A stretch of DNA of 64,000 nt from Hordeum vulgare subsp. vulgare (Eukaryota > Streptophyta > Magnoliopsida > Poales > Poaceae): NCBI RefSeq assembly GCF_904849725.1, contig NC_058519.1, forward strand, positions 181,277,703-181,341,702, read 5' to 3'. Numbering within the stretch: position 1 is the first letter of the stretch; each line of letters begins with the position of its first letter. The notes below the pieces were generated by a model. It searched no databases. It was not told the DNA's origin and saw only the letters and a list, made by a program, of their open reading frames with translations. Shown here piece by piece: positions 46,430 to 57,212 of this stretch. The position numbers were made by a program, and so were the translations under genes.

Positions 46430-46710
46430 AGCGGTACTACCGCTGGATGCAGCGGTACTACCGCTAGTACTCCAGCAATACTACCACTTGCACTCCAGCG
46501 GTACTACCGCTGGCTGCAGCGGTACTACCGCTTGGCCCCTGGTAGTGCATAAGCACTACCACCGTAAAGAAAGTCTTCGCAAAAAGGTCCGTCCACATAC
46601 AACCGCTAGGAAGGCGGTACTAAGCTCCTGGAGCGGTACTACCGCTGACCAGGGGCGGTACTACCGCCAGCTAGCGGTACTACCGCTAGGGCTAGCGGTA
46701 CTACCGCTGG
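46430..46710. repeat. Palindrome arrays of the 5' LTR
   Basis: The first cluster (46430-46532) holds five units, one degenerate. The second (46631-46710) holds four. Spacers include 'ggatgc', 'agtactcc' and 'ggctgc'. The arrangement differs from the 3' LTR although both LTRs were identical at insertion. Confidence 0.9.
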
Positions 46711-47034
46711 GGGACCATTTGCAAAGAAGAAGGAAACACACAGGCGGGAGCCACTCCAAAGTTGCTGGCAAGGGGGAAAATATGTGAAGTGTGCGCGTGC
46801 AAGATTGATTCCACCCAAACCTTTCCATTACGGTTCCCCTCTTAATAGTACGGCTTTCCTATGACTCAAATAAAGAGAATTGTAGAGAACACCATGGTTC
46901 TGTTCCATGAAAGAGGGGGCGAGTCGTCTTGTGCCGTTGACGTGTGTTATCTGAAATCTTAATACACACGGTTAGTCCTTTGCGGTACTGTCATCAATCA
47001 CCAAAATTACTTAGGCATAAGCTATGCCCCAACA

Positions 47035-47578
47035 GGTTGGACTGGGGTAGGGGAAATAATGAAATATAGCGAGGTCAGTGTGTTAGCATCAGAAGCTATG
47101 CATGCGGCATGCAAACACCCAGCTCTGTGGGATCAGTTAGAGGATAGTTTGAAGGCCGTCATAGCTAAGAGCCACGAGTATGATCTGCTACCGGAAAATT
47201 TGAGTCAGAAAACGTCTGATCTCAATAAATGTCCACTTGAATATGTAGAGGATGGTGAAGGCAACATGGTTGCAGTTCAAGATCCTATTAAATTATCAAG
47301 CAAAGGCGCAACAAAGGTAAATGAGAACCATCCTCTGTCAAAAAATGGTAGACCACTTTCTTACGATGAGCTAAAAATCCGGTGCGGGGCTTGCAAATTT
47401 CTAGGACACACTAAACGCAACAAGAAATGCCCACTTAATAATAAGTAAGTGTTTTAATGCATCGCCAATTTTTGTGTAACATTATCATTCATTAAGTTAA
47501 CTTGTCTGCTATCATGGGCACAAATGCAGAGCAGGAACAAGAGTAGAACACCGACACGTGTCATATAATCACTCGTGA
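47035..47578 (+). pseudogene. FRS-type gene, remainder of exon 4 and last exon
   Basis: After the target duplication the interrupted frame continues (W-T-G-V-G-E-I-M-K-Y-S) with no stop to 47444. It encodes a helical region and a C-terminal zinc knuckle-like site, CGACKFLGHTKRNKKC. A donor AA|GTAAGT at 47445 and an acceptor ATGCAG| at 47529 define an 85-base intron. The last exon (47530-47578) adds about 16 residues and ends in TGA. The intact state of this part contrasts with the many breaks in exon 4. Confidence 0.75.
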
Positions 47579-48539
47579 ACTCGACTGGGATTAGTTATTG
47601 TCCACTTGGCTTATTCAACAACTGAGTATATACTTTTCTTTTTTAGCTAAAGAGGGGCTTTTATGCCCTCCCGATTTCCATTATTAGAAACAACAATGTC
47701 TTTGAAACTACAAGCACCAAATTGATAGCTAAGAACTAGCATGTACTACTACCAGCGACATCAACTTTCAAAAGGACATACAAGTAGCAAACCAGTTGCT
47801 ACCACAAGCAAACCAGCTACAGCTAGCAAAAGCAAAGTCTAAGAGATAACGAGAAATACTTAAATAGATGTATATGAACAAATGATGCTGCTAGATGCAA
47901 AGAGGAAGCCAGGACCATGGAGCAAGGAAAGAACAACCAATCCACATCCAGTAGCAGCAGTTTTTTGTCTCGCTCCTTTATCTGCAAGATAGACAATGCC
48001 AAGATACAATGGCAAACAATTTTGATTAGTATATACTACTTTTTGTGTGACAACTAGAGGATGGTCACAGATTTCAATTCCCCTAAAATCAACATAAACA
48101 TCCTGATATACACTTGGTACATGCATGAATTGGGTGTAAAGTGCCTCTGATATTAGTATAGACTTATCCAATCCCACCTTCAATCTCTCAAAAATCAGTA
48201 GGGGGCTCTATCTGTCGATTGACATAGGTCAAGTTGTAGAAACGTAGATAACTCAATTTTGTTCCATGCTTCTAGTTCACTTTTTATATAATGAACATAG
48301 CTAGGTGAATTTTGTTCAGTGCTGCTTCGAAACACATGACATGCAACTGCACCAAATGTAGCTAGTTACACAACAGCAAAGCAATGCAGTACTGCAACAC
48401 ATCATATCCGCAAAACAACTTTTCCTTTGATTTTCCCTTTTGTACAAGCATCTACAATAAATAGAGTAGTATCATTCAAGTATTTGTTAGGGATTAAGAA
48501 TTTACTATAGACCGACGATGGAGCCAGCCGGAGATAATC
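47579..48539. other. Flank of the FRS-type pseudogene, no gene recognised
   Basis: AT-rich sequence. The first part may be the 3' untranslated region. I see no ORF or repeat worth naming. Confidence 0.4.
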
Positions 48540-49054
48540 CTACTGCTCGCTGGAGAGGGCTAGTAGCTGTGGGGAACTCCTTGGGAAACGCGGGGACCTC
48601 CTTGGGAGGAAGGAGACCGGCGCCTTTGATTTCTTCTTCCTGACCGTCGTCACCTCCATCGCCGCACCGATGTCGTCGTCTACGATCTCGACAGGTATAC
48701 CCGCGAGCCCGGGATTGGGAGACCCATCGACACTTCCACCTCCGGCGGTGACGCGTGTCTGAGCAGATCCACCCGATATCGCAACAACTTGAAGAGCTTC
48801 CATTTGTTCCTCTTCATCGGATCTGGGGAATCGGTCTCCATCATCGCCCATAGAATCAACCCCATGGCCGGCTGCGGTTGGGATCGAGGGAAGCAGCGCA
48901 ACAGTTTGTCATCGCGCAACTTATCTTTGATCACTAACACCGCGTCGTTGAGTCGCTCCTTGTGTGAGAACCATATACTGATCTCCCGGAGCCACCACAG
49001 CTTGTCCTCGTCGCCGGTCGCTAGTGCCACTATCTGATCCTCCCTGGTCGACAT
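48540..49054 (-). CDS. Unrecognised ORF pair, possibly one gene with a shift
   Basis: One frame starts MSTREDQIVALATGDEDKLW at 49054 and runs to 48680. An overlapping frame takes over and runs to 48540 with a basic KKKSK stretch and an Arg/Pro/Ser-rich tail. The join may be a frameshift or a missed intron. Third codon positions are G/C-rich as in grass genes. I recognise no domain. It is transcribed away from the GRF-type relic, from which it is separated by about 400 bases. Confidence 0.35.
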
Positions 49055-49466
49055 CGCTATCTACTAGATCTGGTGGTTTCAGTGGGAGAGGCATAGGAGG
49101 CGGAGGAAATTGCGGCGACACCCACCCAGAACATAGACAACTGACCTCAAGAGTCAATCAGGATTCTTCATGACTGGTGGGCCAGGGTGCATTATAACTG
49201 CAACACACGGATACAGATGAGGCCACAACAAACTAACTTGGGTTTTTGGAGTGGGATGGGTAGGGTTAGGGGAGGCGGCGGTGGATCCTGAGCGGCACGG
49301 CGACAGATCAGATTACGCACGACGACGACGAATCTGCCCAATCACGATCGCCGGGGAATGTCGTGGTCATTGGGTCATTCTGCTGCTCCTGGCTTCCATC
49401 GAGCCCTCGGAGGAGAGGGGAGGAGTCAAGGTCGCTGGTGCCCTAGAGGGTGGGCCCGATTGCTTA

Positions 49467-50022
49467 CGAGCTGACGAAGTTTGCTGGTGCAATCCTCGTC
49501 GGAAGGCACCAAGATGGATCTCCTAGAGCATTCCTAACACGGACAGGAGGTACTACGCGTGCGTAGATGCCATGGTGAGATTGATTTTTATGTTCTTTGT
49601 TTGTCTTCATTTGTTCTCTTCCCCACAGATTGATTTCTGTTACTACAATTGAACAACATGGTGGTTGTGGATTTGTTGAATGGCATGATGATCCATTGTC
49701 GAAGTTTTTGAGTGATCTGATTGGAGATCTGCGAGATGAAGTGCGTAGGCTAAGAGGTGAAGGGAATGGTTCTTGGTTTGAAGATGCCACTCCATTTGTG
49801 GATGCGCCTAAAGCTCAAATTTGAAGAGAGGTGTTGGCTATGACTTTGCAAGATCAGCTGAAAGAGAAGAATTGAGATATAGATGCACTAAAGGGGAAAT
49901 ATCACAATGTTGTCTTTGTTTTTGTTTTCTTTGTGGTAGGTTTAGTGGGAGGGAAAATGCTACTGCAATAAGATTGTTTACTGACAGTTGTATGCAATGT
50001 AGTAGTGGTCTTTTGGCTAGTT
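49467..50022 (+). pseudogene. GRF-type zinc-finger protein relic
   Basis: The first part reads 'VCWCNPRRKAPRWIS' and, after a TAG at 49524, 'NTDRRYYACVDAM' (to 49574). A GT...AG intron (49575-49628) follows. The second part has 'GGCGFVEWHDDPL', giving the C-x-C ... YY-x-C ... C-x-F-x-x-W pattern of GRF zinc fingers. After a Leu/Arg/Glu-rich coiled-coil-like stretch, two TGAs and 'LKEKN.DIDALKGKYHN', the frame ends in the hydrophobic run 'VVFVFVFFVVGLVGG', a C-terminal membrane segment as in many grass GRF proteins. The phase across the intron does not fit, which is another sign of decay. Confidence 0.55.
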
Positions 50023-50149
50023 AAGTCTATTCCAAACCCTTACTCAAGTGGTGATTTGGGATCTGCAAGTTGTATGCAAGTTAATGTGTTCACTGAATGA
50101 AAGTGCAAGTTGTATGAAAATTAATATGTGTATCATACTTTGCTCGCGC

Positions 50150-51934
50150 TGTTGGAAATATGCCCTAGAGGCAACAATAAAATAGTATTATTATATTTTC
50201 TGTTTCAAGATAATCATTTATTATCCATGCTATAATTGTATTGAATGGAAACATAAATGCATGTGTGGATATATAGACAAAACAATGTCCCTAGTGAGCC
50301 TCTAGTTGACTAGATCGTTGACCAAAGATGGTTAAGGTTTCCTAGCCATAGCAAGTGTTGTAACTTGATCACGGGATCACATCATTCTCCTAATGATGTG
50401 ATGGACAAGACCCAAATTATAAACGTAGCATATGATCGTGTTATTTTGTTGCTATTGTTTTCTTCATGTCAAGTATACATTCCTATGACCAAGAGATCAT
50501 GTAACTCACTAACACCGGAGGAATGCCTTTTGTGTATCAAACGTCGCAACGTTACTGGGTGACTATAAAGGTGCTCTACATGTATCTCCGAAGGTGTCCG
50601 CTGAGTTAGCATGGATCAAGACTATGATTTGTCACTCTCTGTGACAGAGAGGTATCTCAGGGCCCACTCGATAATACAACATCACAAACAAGCCTTGCAA
50701 GCAATGTGACTAAAGAGTTAGCCACAAGATTTTGTATTACAGAACAAGTAAAGAGACTTGCACGTAACGAAATTGAAATATGTATGTCGATACCGTCGAT
50801 CGAATCTCGGGCAAGTAACATACCGAAGGACAAAGGGAATGGTATACGGGATTGTCTGAATCCTTGACATAGAGGTTCAACCGATAAGATCTTCGTAGAA
50901 TATGTAGGATCCAATATGGACGTCCAGGTCCCACTATTGGATATTGACCAGAGAGTGTCTCGGTCATGTCTGCATAGTTCTCGAACCCGCATGTTGTGCA
51001 CACTTAAGGTTCGATGACGTTTTGGTATTGTTGAGTTATAGGTGTTGGTGACCGAAGGTTGTTAGGAGTCCCGGATGACATCCTAGATGTCACAAGGACC
51101 TTCGAAATGGTCCGGAGGTAAACATTGTATATAGGATGTCCTATTTTGGCCACCGAAAAAGTTTCGGGCTCATCGGTAGTGTATCGGGATTGCCGGGAGG
51201 GTGCCGGGGGACCACCGGTAGGGGTGTGGCGACCCACGAGCCTCGTGGAATGTGAGAAGAGGTCGACCAGCCCCTGGTGGGCTGGACAAAGCCTCTCTCA
51301 AAGGCCCATGCGGCTAGGATAATAGATAAAAGGCAAAGGACTTTTAAAAGGAAGGGAAGGAGGAGTCCTCCCAAAGTAGTCCACCTTCCCACAAGGGAAG
51401 GTGGACTCTTCCTTTGGTTCGGCTGACCCCTTCTCCTTGGAGTAGGGGCCAAGTCTGCCTCCTCTCCTCCTATATTTACGAGAGGTTTTGAGGGTTTTTG
51501 AAAAACAACAATTAGCCACGTGCTGACCTCTCTCTATATCCGTTTCTCCTCTAGTCTAGTTTTCAGCGGTGCTTAGGCGAAGCCCTGCTGGACTAGCTCC
51601 ACAACCATCTCCGTCACGCCGTCGCACTGCCGGAGAACTCATCTACCTCTATGCCCCCTCTTGCTAAATCAATAAGGCGGAGATCATCGTCGAGTTGTAC
51701 GTGTGTTGAACGCGGAGTTGTCGTCCGTTCGACGCTAGATCGGGACGGATCGTGGGACGGCGACGATTTGGATCGCGAAGACGTTCCACTACATCAACCG
51801 CATTTCTTAACGCTTCCCGCTTAGAGATCTACAAGGGCATGTGGATGTGATCTCCCTCTCGTAGATGGTCATCACCATGATAGGTCTTCGTGTGCGTAGG
51901 AATTTTTTTGTTTCCCATGCAGCGTTCCCCAACA
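50150..51934 (+). repeat. 5' LTR of the plus-strand Angela-related element
   Basis: Starts TGTTGGAAATATGCCC and ends GTTCCCCAACA. An 'ATATTTACG' stretch near 51472 stands where the 3' LTR has a better TATA box (about 58536). Confidence 0.9.
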
Positions 51935-51935
51935 G

Positions 51936-51948
51936 TGGCATCATGAAC
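51936..51948 (+). other. Degenerate primer binding site
   Basis: TGGCATCATGAAC lies one base inside the 5' LTR and resembles the methionine-tRNA site, with several changes. Confidence 0.6.
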
Positions 51949-53186
51949 TATGTTCATGCGTAGATGATATCTCGAGTAGAACACAGAAGAGTTTGTGGGC
52001 ATTGATGTTCAATTTGGTATCCTCCTTAGTCTTTTCTTGATTCAACAACATTGTTGGATTGAAGCGGCCCAGACTAACTTTACTCGTACGCTTACGAGAG
52101 ACCGGTTTCATCGACTGACATGCAACTTGTTGCATAAAGATGACTGGCAGGTGTCTATTCCTTCAACTTTAGTTGAATCAGATTTGACCGAGGCAGTCCT
52201 TGGAGAAGGTTAAATAGCAATTTGCATATCACCATTGTGGCTTTGCATAAGTAAGATGCAATCATACTATATACCCATAGCAGCCACGTAAAACATGCAA
52301 CAACAAATTAGAGGACGTCTAACTTGTTTTTGCAGGGTATGCTTGTGATGTGATATGGCCAATGACATGATATGATATATTGGATGTATGAGATGATCAT
52401 GTTGTAATAGTTAAATATCGACTTGCGCGTCGATGCTACGGCAACCGGCAGGAGCCATAGGGTTTTCTTTAAATTTATTTTACGCTTGCAGATGCTCTTG
52501 TTATATTGCTAGGCAGTAGCTTTAGTAGTAACATCATAGATAGCGTGACAACCTCGATGGCATCACAATAATGGAGATCATGGTGTGGCGCCGGTGACGA
52601 TGGAGATCATGCTGGTGCTTTGGTGATGGAGATCAAGAAGCACAAGTTCATGGCCATATCATGTCACTTATTGATTTGCATGTGATGTTAATCCTTTTAT
52701 GCACCTTATTTTTCTTAGGACGAGGGTAGCATTATAAGGTGATCCCTCACTAAAATTTCAATATAAAATTGTGTTCTCCCCAACTATGCACCGTTGCGAT
52801 AGTTTGTCGTTTCGAGACACAATGTGATCATCGGGTGTGATAGACGCAACGTTCACATACAACGGGTGCAAAACAGTTGCACATGCGGAACACTCGGGTT
52901 AAACTTGATGATCCTAGCATGTACATACATGGCCTTGAAACACAAGAGACGAGAAGGTCGAGCATGAACCATATACTTGATATGATCAACATGGAGATGT
53001 TCACCATTGAAACTAATCTCAACTCACGTGATGATCAGACTTTAGTTAATGGATTTGGATCAAGCGACACTCGAATGACTAGAGGGATGTCTATTTGAGT
53101 GGGAGTCTATTAGTAATATCATTAGCTAAACTCAATGGTCTTAAACATAGTCTAGTGATCTTTGCAAAAAATTATGTTGTAGATCA
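51949..53186 (+). other. Untranslated leader of the plus-strand element
   Basis: About 1.2 kb without a credible ORF before the gag ATG at 53187, matching the layout of the Angela copy at 24275-25517. Confidence 0.6.
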
Positions 53187-56100
53187 ATGGCTCGCGCAGT
53201 AGCAACCTTGAATTTTAATACGTTCCTAGAGAAAGCTAAGCTGAAAGATGATGGAAGCAACTTTGTTGACTCGACTCATAATCTAAGGCTTATCCTCACG
53301 GCTGGCCAAAAGAAATATGTCCTTGATGGTGCGCTAGGCGATGCACCACCTGCTACGGCGACCCAAGATGTTTTGAACGCTTGGCAGTCACATAAGGATG
53401 ACTACTCATCGGTTCAATGTGCAATTTTGTATCGCTTAGAACCGGGACTTCAAAGACATTTTGAACGTCATGGAGCATATGAGATGTTCTAGGAGTTGAA
53501 GTTTATCTTTGAGAAGAATGCCCGTATCGAGAGGTACGAGACCTCCGATAAGTTCTATGCTTCCAAAATGGAGGAGAACGGGTCTGTCAGTGAACACATA
53601 CTCAGAATGTCTGGGTACTTTCACCCTCTAGATGAGTTGGGGATTGAACTCCCGGAAGAGGCTATCACTAACAGAGTTCTTCTATCACTGCCACCTAGCT
53701 ATAAGAGCTTCGTGTTGAACTATAACATGCAAGGGACGGATAAGTCACTCCCTGAGCTGTTTTTGATGTTGAAAGTCACAGAGTCAAAAATCCAGAAAGA
53801 GCATCAAGTGTCGATGGTCAATAAGACCACCATTTTCAAGGAAAACGACAAAAGAAAGAAGCGTAACTCCAAGAAGAGTGGGAAATCTGTTGCCCCTCCG
53901 ACGAAGAAACCCAAGGCTGGACCTAAGCTGGAAACTGAGTGTTATTATTGCAAGGGAACTGGTCACTAGAAGCGAAACTGCCCCAAGTATCTGGCCGATA
54001 AGAAGGCGGCCAACGCCAAACAAGGTATATTTCATATACATGTTATTGATGTGTACCTCACCAGCTCTCGTAGTAGTGCCTGCATATTTGATACCAGTTA
54101 TGTTGCTCACATTTGCAACTCGAAAAACGAACTAGGAATAAACGAAGGTTGGCGAAGGATGAAGTGACGATGCGCGTGGGAAATGGTCCCAAGGTTGATG
54201 CGATCGTCGTCAGCATGCTCTCACTTCAATTACCATCGTGATTAGTGATGAACTTAAATAATTGTTATTTAGTGCCTATGTTGAGCATGAACTTTATATC
54301 TGGATCTTTTTTTTGCGGGATGGTTACTCAGTTAAGTTAGAGAATAATGGTTGTTCTATTTATATGAGTAATATCTTTTATGGTCATGCACCCAATGTGA
54401 GGGGTTTGTTCATATTGAATCTCGATTGTGATGACACTCATGTCCATAACATTGAGACCAAAAGATATAGAGTTAATAGTGATAGCGTCACTTTCTTGTG
54501 GAACTGTCGCTTAGGTCATATTGGTGTAAAGCGCATGAAGAAACTCCATGTTGATGGACTTTTGGAGTGACTTGATTTTGAATCACTTGACACATGTGAA
54601 CCATGTCTCATGGGAAAGATGACTAAGACTCCGTTCTCCAGAACAATGGAGCGTGCAAGTGATTTGTTGGAGATCATACATACTGATGTGTGTGGACCGA
54701 TGAGGATAGAGGCGCGCGGCGGATATTGTTATTTTCTCACCTTCACTGACGATTTGAGTAGGCATGATTATATCTACTTGATGAAGCACAAGTCTGAAAT
54801 GTTTCAAAAGTTAAAGTAATTTCAGAGTGAATTTGAAAATCATCATAACAAGAAGATCAAGTTCCTACGATCTCATCGAGGAGGTGAATATATGAGTTAT
54901 GAGTTTGTTGCTCACTTAGGACAATGTGGAATTGTTTCACGGTTAACACCGCCTGAAACACCACAGCGCAATGGTGTGTTCGAACGTCGTAGTCATACTT
55001 TATTAGATATGGTGCGTTCTATGATGTCTCTTACCGATTTGTCGTTATCATTTTGGGGCTATGCATTGGAGACAGCTGCATTCACTTTAAATAGGGGACC
55101 ATCAAAATCCATTGAGACGACACCATATGAGTTGTGGTATGGCAAGAAGCCAAAGTTGTCGTTTCTTAAAGTTTGGGGTTGTGATGCTTATGTCAAAAAG
55201 CACCAGCCTAAAAAGCTAGAACCCAAAGCGGAAAAGTGCGTCTTCATAGGTTACCCAAAAGAGACACTTGGGTATACCTTCTATCTCAAATTCTAGGGCA
55301 AAGTATTTGTCGCTAAGAACGGAGATTTTCTTTAGAAAGAGTTTCTCTCGAAAGAATTGAGTGGGAGGAAGATAGAACTTGATGAGGTTGTGGAACCTCA
55401 ACTTCAACAAGATGGTGGTGCAGGATAGAAATAAATTTTGTCGAGGCAACACCAGTTGAAGAGGAAGATAATAATGGTGATCATGAAGCTTTAGATCAAG
55501 TTACTGACGGACCTTGCAGGTTGACAAGAGCACGTACTGCTCCTGAGTGGTACGAGAATCCTGTCTTGTCAATCATGTTGTTGGACAACAATGAGCTTGT
55601 GAATTATGGAGAAGCAATGGTGGACCCAGATTCCAACAGATGGTTAGAAGACAAGAAATCCGAGATAGGATCTATGTATGAAAACAAAGTATGGACTTTG
55701 GAAGTATTACCTGAAGGTCAAAAGGCTATTCAGAACAAATGAATCTTTAAAAGGAAGACAGACGCGGACGGTAATGTGACCGTTTTAAAGCTGGGCTTGT
55801 GGCAAAGGGGTTTTCACAAGTTCAAGGAGTTGACAACGATGAGACATTCTCATCCGTAGCGATGCTTATGTCCGTCCGAATCATGTTAGCAATAGCTGCA
55901 TTTTTTTATTATGAAATCTGGCAAATGGATGTCAAAACGGCGTTCCTTAACGGGTTCTTAAGGAAGAGTTGTATATGATGCAACCCAAAGGTTTTGTCGA
56001 TCCAGAGAATGCTGACAAAGTGTGGACACTCCAACGATCCATTTATGGACTGGTGCAGGCATCTCCGAGTTCGAATCAGTGCCTTGATGAGGTTATCAAG

Positions 56101-57161
56101 GCGTTCGGGTTTATACAAGTTTTTGGAGAAGTTTGTATTTACAAGAAAGTGAGTGGGAGATCTATAGCGTTTCTAATATTGTATGTGGATCACATATTGC
56201 TGATTGGAAACAATGTAGAGTTTTTGGAAAGCGTAAAGGATTACTTGAATAAAAGTTTTTCAATGAAGGACCTGGGAGAAGTTGCTTACATATTGGGCAT
56301 AAGGATATATAGAGATAGGTCAAAGCGCCTGATAGGACTTTCACAAAGCACATACCTTGACAAAGTTTTGAAGAAGTTCAAAATGGAACAATCCGAGAAG
56401 GGGTTCTTGCCTATTTTACAAGGTATAAAGTTGAGTAAGACTCAATGCCCAGTAACTGCAGAAGATAGAGAAAAGATGAGTGCCGTCCCCTATGCTTCAG
56501 CCATAGGGTCTATCATGTATGCAATGTTCTGCACAAGACACGATGTCCGCCTTGCCATAAGTATGGCAGGCCGATTTCAAAGTGATCCAGGAATGGAGCA
56601 CTGGGCAGCGGTCAAGAATATTCTGAAGTACCTGAAAAGGACAAGGAAATGTTTCTCGTTTATGGAGGTGACGAAGAGCTCGTCATAAAGGGTTACGTCG
56701 ATGCAAACTTCGACAATGATCTGGATGACTCTAAGTCCCAAACCGGATACATATTTATTCTTAATGGGGTGCGGTAAGCGGGTGAAGTTTCAAGAAAAGC
56801 ATTCTAGATGATTCTGCATGCAAAGCGGAGTACATAGCTGCCTCAGAGGCAGCTAAGGAGGGTGTGTGGATGAAGCAGTTCATTTGAGATCTTGGAGTAG
56901 TGCCAAGTGCACTGGACCCAATCAATCTGTTCTGTGACAACACTGGTTCCATTGCTCTAGCCAAGGAACCAAGGTTTCACGAGAGGACCAGACACATAAC
57001 GACGCTTCAATGCCATCCACGATTACACCAAGGAGGAGGACATAAATATTTTCAAAGTGCACATGGATCTGAATGTTGCAGATCCGCTGACTAAACCTCT
57101 TCCATGAGCAAAGCATGATCAACACCAGCACTATATGGGTGTTAGATTCATTACATTATAA
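53187..57161 (+). pseudogene. Gag-pol relic of the plus-strand Angela-related element
   Basis: The ATG at 53187 starts gag. A TAG at 53490 follows 'YEMF', and a TAG near 53967 replaces Trp in the zinc knuckle (CYYCKGTGH.KRNC). The protease site reads D-T-S-Y near 54092. Integrase shows RLGHIGVKR, HTDVCGP and an E in VFERRSHT. Its second Asp motif SDRGGEY reads 'SHRGGEY' at about 54873, so one catalytic Asp is lost. Reverse transcriptase has YVDH for YVDD (56182-56193). RNase H is broken by a deletion near 56780. Gag to RNase H spans several frames and ends at a TAA at 57159-57161. The copy cannot make any pol enzyme. Confidence 0.9.
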
Positions 57162-57196
57162 ATCACATGGATATGTGAAGGTAGATTATTGACTCT

Positions 57197-57212
57197 AGTG
57201 CAGGTGGGAGAC
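57197..57212 (+). other. Polypurine tract of the plus-strand element
   Basis: AGTGCAGGTGGGAGAC lies directly before the 3' LTR. Confidence 0.85.

Larger units (their letters stand above)
35049..47034 (-). mobile_element. Complete SIRE-like Copia element with an extra gene, minus strand
   Basis: The element is 11,986 bp and has LTRs of 1367 and 1393 bp, an initiator-methionine-tRNA primer site, a polypurine tract and a perfect 5-bp target duplication. Coding order on the minus strand is gag (about 45590-43119), protease, integrase, reverse transcriptase/RNase H (to 39551), then a noncoding stretch with its own promoter-like module and an extra gene (38719-36819). Copia order, long gag and an extra downstream gene point to the SIRE/Maximus lineage. 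LTR differences by eye are around 2-3 percent outside the repeat arrays, so it is of similar age to the Angela copy at 18501. Confidence 0.9.
45642..47034 (-). repeat. 5' LTR of the SIRE-like Copia
   Basis: On the minus strand it runs from 47034 to 45642 with TG...CA ends. The palindrome arrays (46430-46532 and 46631-46710) lie upstream of the TATA box at 46378-46387, so they are in U3 where transcription factors would bind. R-U5 spans roughly 46350-45642. Confidence 0.9.
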
